Of a stretch of DNA of 64,000 nucleotides, positions 34,076 through 41,506 are shown in pieces (position 1 is the first letter of the stretch; each line of letters starts with the position of its first letter). Under the pieces are notes generated by a model. That model worked only from the letters and a program-made list of their open reading frames with translations. It did not search any database and was not told the DNA's origin. This DNA comes from JAJDXW01 sp965223775. GTDB lineage: Bacteria; Pseudomonadota; Gammaproteobacteria; HK1. The position numbers and the translations under genes are program-made. The stretch covers positions 248,001 to 312,000 of the forward strand of contig OZ245021.1 of the NCBI GenBank assembly GCA_965223775.1. Direction: 5' to 3'.

Positions 34076-35242
34076 TCAGTCCGCGGCTTCCGCCTCCTCT
34101 CCCGCGAGCCACTCCCGGGTGACCTCCCGCGTGTGCTCGCCGAGCAGGGGCGCCGGTCGCCGCACCGCCCCCGGGGTCTCCGAGAGCTTGACCGGGACGC
34201 CGAGCGTTTGCATGGGGCCTGCCTTCGGGTGATGGACCTCGGCGATCATCCCGCGGGCGGCGGTCTGGGGGTCGCGGAGCATCTCGACGTGGTTCAGCAC
34301 CGGACCGGCGGGCACCCCGGCTTCCTCGAACCGCTCGCACCAGTGGGCGGTGGTCTCGCGTCGGAACCAGGGATCGAGCGCGGCTTCCAGTTCACGGACG
34401 TTGCGCACCCGGTCCGGCTTGGTCCTGAACCGGGGGTCGTCCGTCAATTCCTCGCATCCGAGGATGCGGCACACCGTCAGCCAGAACCCCTCCGAGGCGG
34501 CGCCGATCGTCATGTACCCGTCCGCGGTCGCGAACATCTGGTAGGGAGCGCTGCCGCGGTGGCCCTGCCCGAGCCGCTCGGGAACCTCTCCGTTGGTGAA
34601 CACCCCCGCCGCTTCGTACACCCCGAGCGCGATGCCCGCCTCGAACAGAGAGGTGTCGACGTGCTGTCCCCGCCCCGTGCGCTCCCGCGCGGCGAGCGCG
34701 GTGAGAACGCCGATCGCCGCGTTCATGCCCGCGCAGAGATCGGTGACCGGAACCGGGATGCGGTACGGGGGGCCGTCCGGAGGGCCGTTGATGCTCATGA
34801 GGCCGGTCATCCCGCACGCGATGAGGTCGAACCCCCCGCGCGGGGCATACGGTCCGGTGTGCCCGAAGCCCGAGATGGAGCAATAGACGAGCCTCGGGTT
34901 GCGGGCGCGAATGGCGTCGTAGCCGATGCCGAGACGGGCGGCGGTGCCGGGCTTGAAGTTCTCGATCAGCACGTCCGCGGTGGATGCGAGCCGCTGGAAT
35001 ACGGCGAGGTCGCCCGCGTCCTTGAGGTCGAGGGCGACGGAGCGCTTGTTGCGGTTCCAGAGCATGAACGGCGCGCTCTCGCCCTCGACGAACGGTGGGG
35101 TGCCCCGCATGTCGTCGCCGGTGCCGGGGCGTTCGACCTTGACCACGTCGGCGCCGTGGTCGGCCAGGATCATCGCGCACCACGGGCCGGACAGATGGGT
35201 CGTGAGGTCGAGCACCCGGATGTGTGACAGGGACGTAGCCAT
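34076..35242 (-). CDS. CaiB/BaiF-type (family III) CoA-transferase
   Basis: The 388-residue protein moves CoA between carboxylic acids in the cytoplasm. Family III marks are the N-terminal IRVLDLTTHLSGPWCAMILADHGADVVKVERP, then LDLKDAGD, VLIENFKPGTAARLGIGYD (Asp nucleophile region) and GRGQHVDTSLFEA. The ATG at 35242 is chosen because the 59 residues before it in the long frame are Arg-rich and non-family. It is divergent from the class III aminotransferase across 167 bp, so the two may share control. Substrate unknown. Confidence 0.9.
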   Translation of the reverse strand: MATSLSHIRVLDLTTHLSGPWCAMILADHGADVVKVERPGTGDDMRGTPPFVEGESAPFMLWNRNKRSVALDLKDAGDLAVFQRLASTADVLIENFKPGTAARLGIGYDAIRARNPRLVYCSISGFGHTGPYAPRGGFDLIACGMTGLMSINGPPDGPPYRIPVPVTDLCAGMNAAIGVLTALAARERTGRGQHVDTSLFEAGIALGVYEAAGVFTNGEVPERLGQGHRGSAPYQMFATADGYMTIGAASEGFWLTVCRILGCEELTDDPRFRTKPDRVRNVRELEAALDPWFRRETTAHWCERFEEAGVPAGPVLNHVEMLRDPQTAARGMIAEVHHPKAGPMQTLGVPVKLSETPGAVRRPAPLLGEHTREVTREWLAGEEAEAAD

Positions 35243-35409
35243 GATGTATCTCTCGGAACGGCCGCAGGTTTCGCGGGAGTATATACCCCGCCCGCATCGC
35301 CCGACCTTCCGTGCCCGGCCTTCCATCCCTCTCCTCTCCCGGAGCACGGTGTGGATGATGCGGGCGCGGGACGATATCTTTGCGAAACCCGAAACATGAG
35401 GTTCGTCCG

Positions 35410-36720
35410 ATGACCGCACGCAACCTGACCCTGGACGTCGCGCTCGCCGAGACGACGGAACGGTACGCCGCGGCCAACCCGGCGAGTGCCGCCCGCTACG
35501 AAGAAGCGTGCCGGTCGCTCCCCGGCGGCAACACCCGGACGGTGCTGTTCTACGACCCGTTCCCCCTGTCGATGGCGAAGGGCGAAGGAGCGCGGCTCCG
35601 GGACCTCGATGGGCACGAGTACCGGGACTTTCTCGGCGAGTACACCGCGGGGCTCTATGGCCACTCGAATCCCCGGATCCTCGGGGAGGTTCGGGACGCG
35701 CTGGCCGCCGGGATCGTCCTCGGCGCCCCGAACCGCTACGAGGTGGAGCTCGCGGAGCTGGTCTGCGCGCGCTTCCCGTCCATCGACCGGGTGCGGTTCT
35801 GCAACTCCGGAACGGAGGCGAACCTGATGGCCATCGGGCTTGCCCGCGCGGTGACGGGACGCGAGAAGGTGCTCGTGTTCGAGGGCGCGTATCACGGCAG
35901 CGTGCTGTTCTTCAAGGAGGGAGAGAGCGGCCCGGTGAACGCGCCGTTTCACTTCGTATTCGCTCCCTACAACGACACGGAGGCGGCGCTCGCGGTCATC
36001 GAGCGGCACGCGAATGAGCTCGCGGCCATCCTCGTCGAGCCGATGATGGGCTCGGGGGGCTGCATCGAGGGCGATCCGGAGTTCCTCGGCGCCTTGCGGG
36101 AGGCCGCCGATCGCCACGGGGCGGTTCTCGTCTTCGACGAGGTGATGACCTCGCGGCTCGGACCGGGAGGGCGGCAGGGCGAGCTCGGGATCCTTCCCGA
36201 CCTCACGACCCTCGGGAAGTACATCGGAGGCGGGCTGACCGTCGGCGGGTTCGGAGGACGGGCCGATCTCGTGGAACGCTTCGACCCGCGCCGCCCGGAC
36301 GCAATTCCGCATGCGGGGACGTTCAACAACAACGTGCTCACCATGTCGGCGGGCGTCGTGGGGCTGCGGGATATCTTCACGCCGGACGAAGCGGTACGGC
36401 TGAACGCGAACGGCGACACCCTGCGCGGGCGCCTGCAACAGGCCGCGGACGAGCGCGGGATTCCCTTCCGGGCGACCGGTTGCGGCTCGATCATCGGGCT
36501 CCACTGGCAGGCGGAGCCGATACGCCGTCCGGCCGATACCGCGGCCACCCGGCCCGCCGCGCGCGCCCTCTCCCACCTCGAGATGATCCGGCGCGGATTC
36601 TACTTCGCGCGCCGGGGCTTCATGAGCCTTTCGCTTCCTCTCGAGGCGGGCGACTACGACGACTTCGCGGATGCGTTCGCCGACTTCCTCGACGAGCACC
36701 GGGAGGTGCTGTCCGGATAG
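35410..36720 (+). CDS. class III PLP aminotransferase (glutamate-1-semialdehyde aminomutase-like)
   Basis: The 436-residue protein resembles HemL-type and related class III aminotransferases: SLPGGNTRTVLFYDPFP near residue 37, CNSGTEANLMAIGLAR near 134, GAYHGS near 160, LVFDEVMTSRLGPGG near 238 and the PLP lysine in TLGKYIGGG near 273. It is probably not the tetrapyrrole enzyme itself, because the context is catabolic and many such paralogues act on amino or beta-amino acids. A broken copy of its Lys region lies at 38399-38490. The start at 35410 has no strong ribosome-binding site. Confidence 0.87.
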   Translation: MTARNLTLDVALAETTERYAAANPASAARYEEACRSLPGGNTRTVLFYDPFPLSMAKGEGARLRDLDGHEYRDFLGEYTAGLYGHSNPRILGEVRDALAAGIVLGAPNRYEVELAELVCARFPSIDRVRFCNSGTEANLMAIGLARAVTGREKVLVFEGAYHGSVLFFKEGESGPVNAPFHFVFAPYNDTEAALAVIERHANELAAILVEPMMGSGGCIEGDPEFLGALREAADRHGAVLVFDEVMTSRLGPGGRQGELGILPDLTTLGKYIGGGLTVGGFGGRADLVERFDPRRPDAIPHAGTFNNNVLTMSAGVVGLRDIFTPDEAVRLNANGDTLRGRLQQAADERGIPFRATGCGSIIGLHWQAEPIRRPADTAATRPAARALSHLEMIRRGFYFARRGFMSLSLPLEAGDYDDFADAFADFLDEHREVLSG

Positions 36721-36849
36721 GTGCGCCGCGTTCGACGCGCGGTGTTCCGGTGGCGTGGATGGGGAAGGGTCACGAGGTCCTGGAGGTGATCGAGATCGAC
36801 GGCGGAGGCGAGCTCGGGATCAGGGTCCGGGCGGGACCGGGCGGCGGCG

Positions 36850-38046
36850 ATGGCCGATCCGGCTGAGTCGGCGAGCACCGGGCGGGAGCGCATTGTGCGG
36901 CTGCGCGCCGCCGCGCCCGAGCGTTACGCGGTCATCCGCCGGGTCACCCTCGTCGGTGCAGCGGTCGATCTGATCCTGTCCTTCGCGAAGATCGGGGGCG
37001 GACTCGCGGCGCAGTCGCAGTCGCTGATCGCCGACGGCGTGCATTCGCTCTCGGACCTCGTCACCGACCTGCTCGTCCTGTTCGCGGCGAGGCTCGCCCA
37101 CGCCAAGCCCGATGCCGATCATCCCTATGGGCACGAGCGGATCGAGACCGCCGCCACCGTTGCGCTCGGCGTCGTGCTGATCGCCGTCGGCGCCGGGATC
37201 GCGCTGGATTCACTCTGGAGGCTGTTCCATCCCGAGGACCTCCAGCTCCCGGCATGGTGGGCAATGGCCATCGCGGCGCTCTCGGTCGCCTGCAAGGAGG
37301 CGGTCTACCAATACACCGCGCGCGCCGCGCGGCGGTTCCGCTCCCATCTCCTCGAAGCGAACGCGTGGCACGCGCGAAGCGACGCCGCGTCGTCGATCGT
37401 CGTCATCGTCGGGGTCGGCGGCGCGCTGCTCGGGCTGGGCTATCTCGACGCACTGGCCGCGGTGGTCGTTTCCTGGATGATCGGCAGGATGGGCTACCGC
37501 CTCGCCCGCCGGAGCGTCGAGGAGCTGATCGACACCGGGCTCGAGCCCGAGCAGGTAGAGGCGATCCGCGATGCGCTGATGGAGGTCGACGGGGTGCGCG
37601 ATCTCCACATGCTGCGAACGCGCCAGATGGGACCGAAGACGCTCGTCGACGTGCACATTCTGCTCGACGATCCGAAGCTCAGCGTATCGGAGGGGCACCA
37701 GATCAGCGAGACCGCCCGGGCCGAGCTCATTCGCAAGTTCCAGGACGTCGAGGACGTGACGGTCCATATCGACCCGGAAGACGACGAGGAGGTCGCGCAG
37801 GGGCGCCACCTCGGGTTGCGCGGCGAGATCGAGGAGAAGCTGCGGGCGGCATGGTCCGACGTTCCGGAGGCGAAGGCGATCCGGCGGATCACGCTGCACT
37901 ATCTCGATGGCCGCATCCAGGTGGAGATCGAGCTGCCCCTCGACCTCGCGCTCGGCAGCGATGCCCCGGAGCCGATCCGGCGGCGCTTCGAGCAGGCGCT
38001 GAAGCAGGATCCGGACGTGAGCGAGGTGCGGGTCGTGTTCGCCTGA
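36850..38046 (+). CDS. cation diffusion facilitator (CDF) metal transporter
   Basis: The 398-residue inner-membrane protein exports divalent metals by proton antiport. It has six spans in about residues 25-215, the metal-site residues in SLIADGVHSLSDLVTD (near 56-71) and HARSDAASSIVV (near 174), and a cytoplasmic C-terminal domain. That domain appears doubled: the usual ferredoxin-like unit (about 215-315) is followed by another 80 residues (LRGEIEEKLRAAWSDVPEAKAI ... DVSEVRVVFA). FieF/MamB-type proteins end near 300, so the extra domain is notable. Metal specificity (Zn, Fe or Mn) is not clear. Confidence 0.9.
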   Translation: MADPAESASTGRERIVRLRAAAPERYAVIRRVTLVGAAVDLILSFAKIGGGLAAQSQSLIADGVHSLSDLVTDLLVLFAARLAHAKPDADHPYGHERIETAATVALGVVLIAVGAGIALDSLWRLFHPEDLQLPAWWAMAIAALSVACKEAVYQYTARAARRFRSHLLEANAWHARSDAASSIVVIVGVGGALLGLGYLDALAAVVVSWMIGRMGYRLARRSVEELIDTGLEPEQVEAIRDALMEVDGVRDLHMLRTRQMGPKTLVDVHILLDDPKLSVSEGHQISETARAELIRKFQDVEDVTVHIDPEDDEEVAQGRHLGLRGEIEEKLRAAWSDVPEAKAIRRITLHYLDGRIQVEIELPLDLALGSDAPEPIRRRFEQALKQDPDVSEVRVVFA

Positions 38047-38210
38047 CGCACGCACGCATTCGAGTCATTCGGCTGGGCATTCCGGTGAAGCTGATCACCC
38101 GTTCCGGTATGAGACGAAAAAGATGCCCGGTTTGCCACCGGAACCACTGCCCGATTTGCTCCGGAATCCGCAATTCGGCCGAACGGGCGCATCGTTTCGG
38201 TAGCGGCTAG
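38047..38210. other. possible IS21-family end relic
   Basis: CATTCCGGTGAAGCTGATCACC followed by repeated TTCCGG units resembles the repetitive noncoding ends of IS21-type elements. No transposase sequence is present. This is a weak, memory-based match. Confidence 0.3.
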
Positions 38211-38398
38211 CCCGTAAATCTCACCAACTTTCGTCGCGAGGGCGCCGAGACAGTGCTGTGGCGGGCCGCACGGACCGAAAGGCGCTGAAGGCGTAGCCGA
38301 CACTAGCGCGTTCGCGCTGTCGAAGCGGCTTGCGGGAGTACGGCCCGTCACAGTGCATGGATCGGTGTCCGCAGCAGAAAGTTGGTGAGATATCCGGG
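38211..38398. repeat. MITE-like inverted-repeat element, copy A (188 bp)
   Basis: The ends CCCGTAAATCTCACCAACTT and, inverted, CCCGGATATCTCACCAACTT match over 22 bp with two differences. The inside is non-coding and contains GCGCGTTCGCGCTGTCGAAG. A related element, in opposite orientation, lies at 41115-41330. Confidence 0.8.
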
Positions 38399-38490
38399 CT
38401 CGGGAGGGGGAGGGCGGCAGGGCGAGCTCGGGATCCTTCACGGCCTCACGCTCCTCGGGAAGTACCTTGGAAGCGGTCCGGCCTCCGCCG
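38399..38490 (+). pseudogene. fragment of the class III aminotransferase gene
   Basis: GGCGGCAGGGCGAGCTCGGG and the following bases match the region near 36165-36250 of the intact gene. In translation GGRQGELGILHGLTLLGKYLGSG parallels GGRQGELGILPDLTTLGKYI, including the PLP lysine. It starts exactly at the inner edge of repeat copy A. Divergence suggests an old event or a lost paralogue. Confidence 0.75.
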
Positions 38491-38594
38491 GATTCCCCCG
38501 CGAGCGCCGGGAGGCGCTGCGGTGTCCGGCCGGGTGTCGGAACGAGCGTCCGCCGCGTGGCAACGCGGAGATTCCGCGATGGTCCCGCGGAGAT

Positions 38595-39668
38595 TCAGTA
38601 GTTGATCGCGGGGTTGTCGCCGGGATAGATGGTGCCGACGAGCAGCATGCCCTCGGGGCTGGTCGCTTCGAGGGAATGGAGCTGCTTTCGCGGCAGGAAG
38701 ATGACGTCGCCCGACTTGACCGGGGCCTTGAGGTTCTCGGTCCACATGCAGCCCGCGCCGGCGAGGATGATCAGCGCCTCTTCGTAGAGATGGCGGTGGG
38801 GTTCGGCCTTCGAGAGCGGTATGTGGCCGATGAACTGGGTGACCACCTTCGAGCCCACCGACCTGTCCACGAGCATCTGGAAGTAGCGGTTGGCCATGCC
38901 CTGCCGCTGCGAGGGATCCAGCGGAACGACCCGTTCCGGGTTGGCCGCGTCGAAGTTGTCCGGCATCCGATCGAGCCATTCCGGCGCGCCCGCGCGGGGA
39001 CAGGCGGAGGCGAGCAGCTTGACCGTCCGGCCGCTGCCGCCCTTGCCGGCGACGCGGAACGCTTCCCCCGGGGCGACAAAGACCCCGGAATGGGTCGGCG
39101 CGGTGAACGTCCTCCCCGAGATCGTGACCTCCGCCTCGCCCTCGGTGACGAACAGGACCACGTCGCGCTCGCCGAAAGCGACCACCGGCGGGTCGCCGGC
39201 CCCCGCCTCGAGATAGAACTGCGACTGGTGGATCGATCCGAACTCCGGCCCGATGACGGTGCAGTATCGGAGCGCCCCGCGCTCGGTCTTGCGCGCGCGT
39301 GCGGTCGAGAAGACGTAGCAGCCTCCGTTGAGGATGGCGCGGGGGCTCTCTGCGCAGGCTACCTCCGGTATCGTCCGGTTTGCGGCGCTCCCGGGGTCGT
39401 CCTCCGGATAGTCGGCGATGAGACTGTTGTGCGAACCGTCGCAGAACGGGGGCGTCTTCGTGTGCTTGCACCCGCAGAACAGGACCTCCTCCGCCTTCTC
39501 GGCGGCGACGTAGCGCACGGGCCTGAAGTCGGTCCCCCGGTGGCTTCCGTCGCAATAGGGCTGGGAACGGCTCCGCCCGCAACGGCACCAGACGTACGTC
39601 CGCCCCTGCTCGAGCTCGGTGTAGTACGCCTTGTGGCGCGCAACTCGGGGCAGGCTGCTCTCGGCCAT
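38595..39668 (-). CDS. CDGSH iron-sulfur and double cupin fusion protein
   Basis: Two CDGSH motifs come first: CRCGRSRSQPYCDGSH (near residues 28-43) and CGCKHTKTPPFCDGSH (near 65-80). Each has the three Cys and one His that bind a [2Fe-2S] cluster. Two cupin-like barrels follow, one near 150-200 (VVLFVTEGEAEVTISG ... APGEAF) and one near 260-357 with metal-type residues HRHLYEEALIILAG ... LHSLEA. CDGSH proteins handle redox or cluster transfer, and cupins with this His/Glu pattern are often dioxygenases or sensors. The joint protein may be a redox-controlled cupin (inference). The ATG at 39668 is preferred. Kynureninase lies upstream on the same strand. Confidence 0.82.
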   Translation of the reverse strand: MAESSLPRVARHKAYYTELEQGRTYVWCRCGRSRSQPYCDGSHRGTDFRPVRYVAAEKAEEVLFCGCKHTKTPPFCDGSHNSLIADYPEDDPGSAANRTIPEVACAESPRAILNGGCYVFSTARARKTERGALRYCTVIGPEFGSIHQSQFYLEAGAGDPPVVAFGERDVVLFVTEGEAEVTISGRTFTAPTHSGVFVAPGEAFRVAGKGGSGRTVKLLASACPRAGAPEWLDRMPDNFDAANPERVVPLDPSQRQGMANRYFQMLVDRSVGSKVVTQFIGHIPLSKAEPHRHLYEEALIILAGAGCMWTENLKAPVKSGDVIFLPRKQLHSLEATSPEGMLLVGTIYPGDNPAINY

Positions 39669-39685
39669 CGCACTCGCGTCCGGCA

Positions 39686-39796
39686 CTAGTACCTCTGCAC
39701 AGAGGTGTTGATCGATTGAAAATCAAGCAGGTATGAGCCGCTTTGGTCTCGTCTGGGCCGTCCCGACCGGCCAAGACCTCTGTGCAGAGGCACTAG
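39686..39796. repeat. 111-bp inverted-repeat element between kynU and the CDGSH-cupin gene
   Basis: CTAGTACCTCTGCACAGAGG (39686 onward) is mirrored by the right end reading CTAGTGCCTCTGCACAGAGG when inverted; each arm is 25 bp and each contains a CCTCTG/CAGAGG palindrome. The right arm supplies the TAG stop codon of kynureninase (39793-39795). No coding sequence lies inside. It could be a MITE or a large bidirectional hairpin terminator. Confidence 0.8.
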
Positions 39797-41037
39797 ATCG
39801 AAACGACCTGGTATTTCGGATCCCGCCATGCCTCGCGCGCGAGCACGTCCTTGACGATTCGCACCGCCCGCCAGACGTCCTCGTGGCGATGATAGAGCGG
39901 GCTCAGCCCCAAGCGGATGGAATTCGGGTAGCGGAACGAAGAGAGCAGGCCGTGGTCCACCAGTGCCTCGCTGACCGGTCCGGCGCCGGGATGGCTGAAC
40001 GAGACGTGGCCTCCGCGGCGCGCGTAGTCTCTCGGAGAGTTGATCTCCACCCCGAGGGGGCCGCACTCCTGGTCGAGGATCGCGATGAGGGTCTCGGTCA
40101 GCGACTCGTGCTTTCTCGCCACGTCTTCCCGGCCGACCTCGCGCCAGATCTCGGCCGCCGCGGCGAAGACCTCGTTCGCGATGACCGGCGGGGTGCCGGT
40201 CAGGTGCCGGGCCGCTCCCGGGTCCGGCTCGTACTCGGTGAGGAACTGATCCCACTTCGCGTGTCCCATCCAGCCGGAGATGGCCGGCCAGGCGCCCCCC
40301 TGGTGCACCGGGTTCACGAACAGGAACGCGGGACCGCCCGGCCCGCCGCAGAGGTACTTGTAGCCGCACCCCACCGCAAAGTCCGCCCCGGTGCCCGCGA
40401 GGTCCACGTCCAGCGCGCCGGCGGAGTGGGAGAGATCCCAGACCGTCAGCGCGCCGACGGCCCGGGCGCGCTCGTTCATCTCCGCGATGTTCCACCGTTC
40501 GCTCGACCGGTAGTCGGTCTGGGTGAGGTAGACGATGGCGACATCGCGTTCGAGCATGTCCGGAAGCTGTTCCCGGGTCTCCGCGGTCCGGATCCTCGCC
40601 GCGACGCCGAGGTCGCTCAGCAGCCGCACGAAGCCCTGGGCGACGTGCAGGTCGGTGGGGAAGTTGTGGGACTCGGTCAGGATGACGTCGCCGCCCGCGC
40701 GCAGCTTCCAGGCATAGGCGATGATCTTGAAGAGGTTGATGGTGGTGTTGTCGCAGACGACCACGTCCCCGGGACTCGCCCCGACCATGTGGCAGATGTC
40801 GGCGCCGAGCTGCCGCGGCCGTTCCACCCACCCCTCGCTCGTCCACGCCCGCCGGCTCTTGTCGCGCCAGCATTCCGTCATCAGCCGCCGGATCCGGTCC
40901 GGCGCGCCCACCGGCATCGCGCCCATGGAGTTGGCATCGAAGTGGATGCAGCCGGACTCGGCGCGGTCGAATCGCTCCGCGAAGGGGGCGAGGGGGTCGC
41001 GGCGGTCCAGGGCGAGGCAGGTTTCCAGCGTGTGCAT
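39793..41037 (-). CDS. kynU: kynureninase
   Basis: The 414-residue PLP enzyme splits kynurenine into anthranilate and alanine in tryptophan breakdown. Family marks are IHFDANSMGAMP near residue 31, WTSEGWVERPRQLG near 65, VCDNTTINLFKI near 93, LTQTDYRSSERWNI near 168, DLSHSAGALDVDL near 200, the PLP lysine in GCGYKYLCGGPGG near 225, and YEPDPGAARHLTGTPP near 280. Length is normal. The ATG at 41037 follows the conserved N-terminus better than 41127. Its stop codon lies in a small inverted-repeat element. Other kyn genes are not in the window. Confidence 0.93.
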   Translation of the reverse strand: MHTLETCLALDRRDPLAPFAERFDRAESGCIHFDANSMGAMPVGAPDRIRRLMTECWRDKSRRAWTSEGWVERPRQLGADICHMVGASPGDVVVCDNTTINLFKIIAYAWKLRAGGDVILTESHNFPTDLHVAQGFVRLLSDLGVAARIRTAETREQLPDMLERDVAIVYLTQTDYRSSERWNIAEMNERARAVGALTVWDLSHSAGALDVDLAGTGADFAVGCGYKYLCGGPGGPAFLFVNPVHQGGAWPAISGWMGHAKWDQFLTEYEPDPGAARHLTGTPPVIANEVFAAAAEIWREVGREDVARKHESLTETLIAILDQECGPLGVEINSPRDYARRGGHVSFSHPGAGPVSEALVDHGLLSSFRYPNSIRLGLSPLYHRHEDVWRAVRIVKDVLAREAWRDPKYQVVSI

Positions 41038-41114
41038 GGCGGGGCGTCCGGTCCGGCTTGCGAACCGCGGGCGAAGGGGGCCCGCGGCTCTTGGTTTCAC
41101 GCCCGCGAGTTTAT

Positions 41115-41330
41115 CCGCAAATCTCACCAGCTTTCTGCTGCGGACGCCGATCCATGCGCTGTGACCGGCCGTACTCCCTCAAGCCGCTTCGACAGCGCGA
41201 ACGCGCTAGTGTCGGCTACGCCTTCGCCAGCGCGTAAGCGCTCTTGCGGTCCGCGAAGCTGCGAAGCAGATGCGGCCTGTCACAGCGCCGTCTCGCCGCC
41301 CTCGCGACGAAAGCTGGTGAGATTTCCGGG
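41115..41330. repeat. MITE-like inverted-repeat element, copy B (216 bp)
   Basis: The ends CCGCAAATCTCACCAGCTTT and, inverted, CCGGAAATCTCACCAGCTTT are nearly perfect inverted repeats. The element is the reverse complement of copy A with about 28 bp extra in the middle. In copy A both arms read CCAACTTTC; in copy B both read CCAGCTTTC. Confidence 0.8.
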
Positions 41331-41448
41331 TTAACCCGCAAGTTCCTTGCAAGGAACGAAGAACCGTCGATAGGATGCCGCCCGGCCGAGGAGGCTTCGG
41401 ATCGGCATGGCGCAATCCGGCGGCCATGGCGGAGGCGAACGTGGCGGT

Positions 41449-41506
41449 GATCGCGATGGCGATGGCGGCGACGATGGCGATGGCGACGGCAGTGGCGATG
41501 ACGATG
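41449..41506 (+). repeat. GCGATG simple-sequence repeat at the hyuA start
   Basis: Imperfect repeats of GCGATG/GGCGACGATG give a run of in-frame ATG-GCG codons (Met-Ala repeats) just before the conserved N-terminus of the next gene. Slippage here could add or remove start codons or shift frame. Confidence 0.7.

Noticed and set aside
39686..39796. Small RNA gene between kynU and the CDGSH-cupin gene
   Set aside because: The palindromic arms fit an inserted element or terminator better; there is no promoter-like sequence in front of it.
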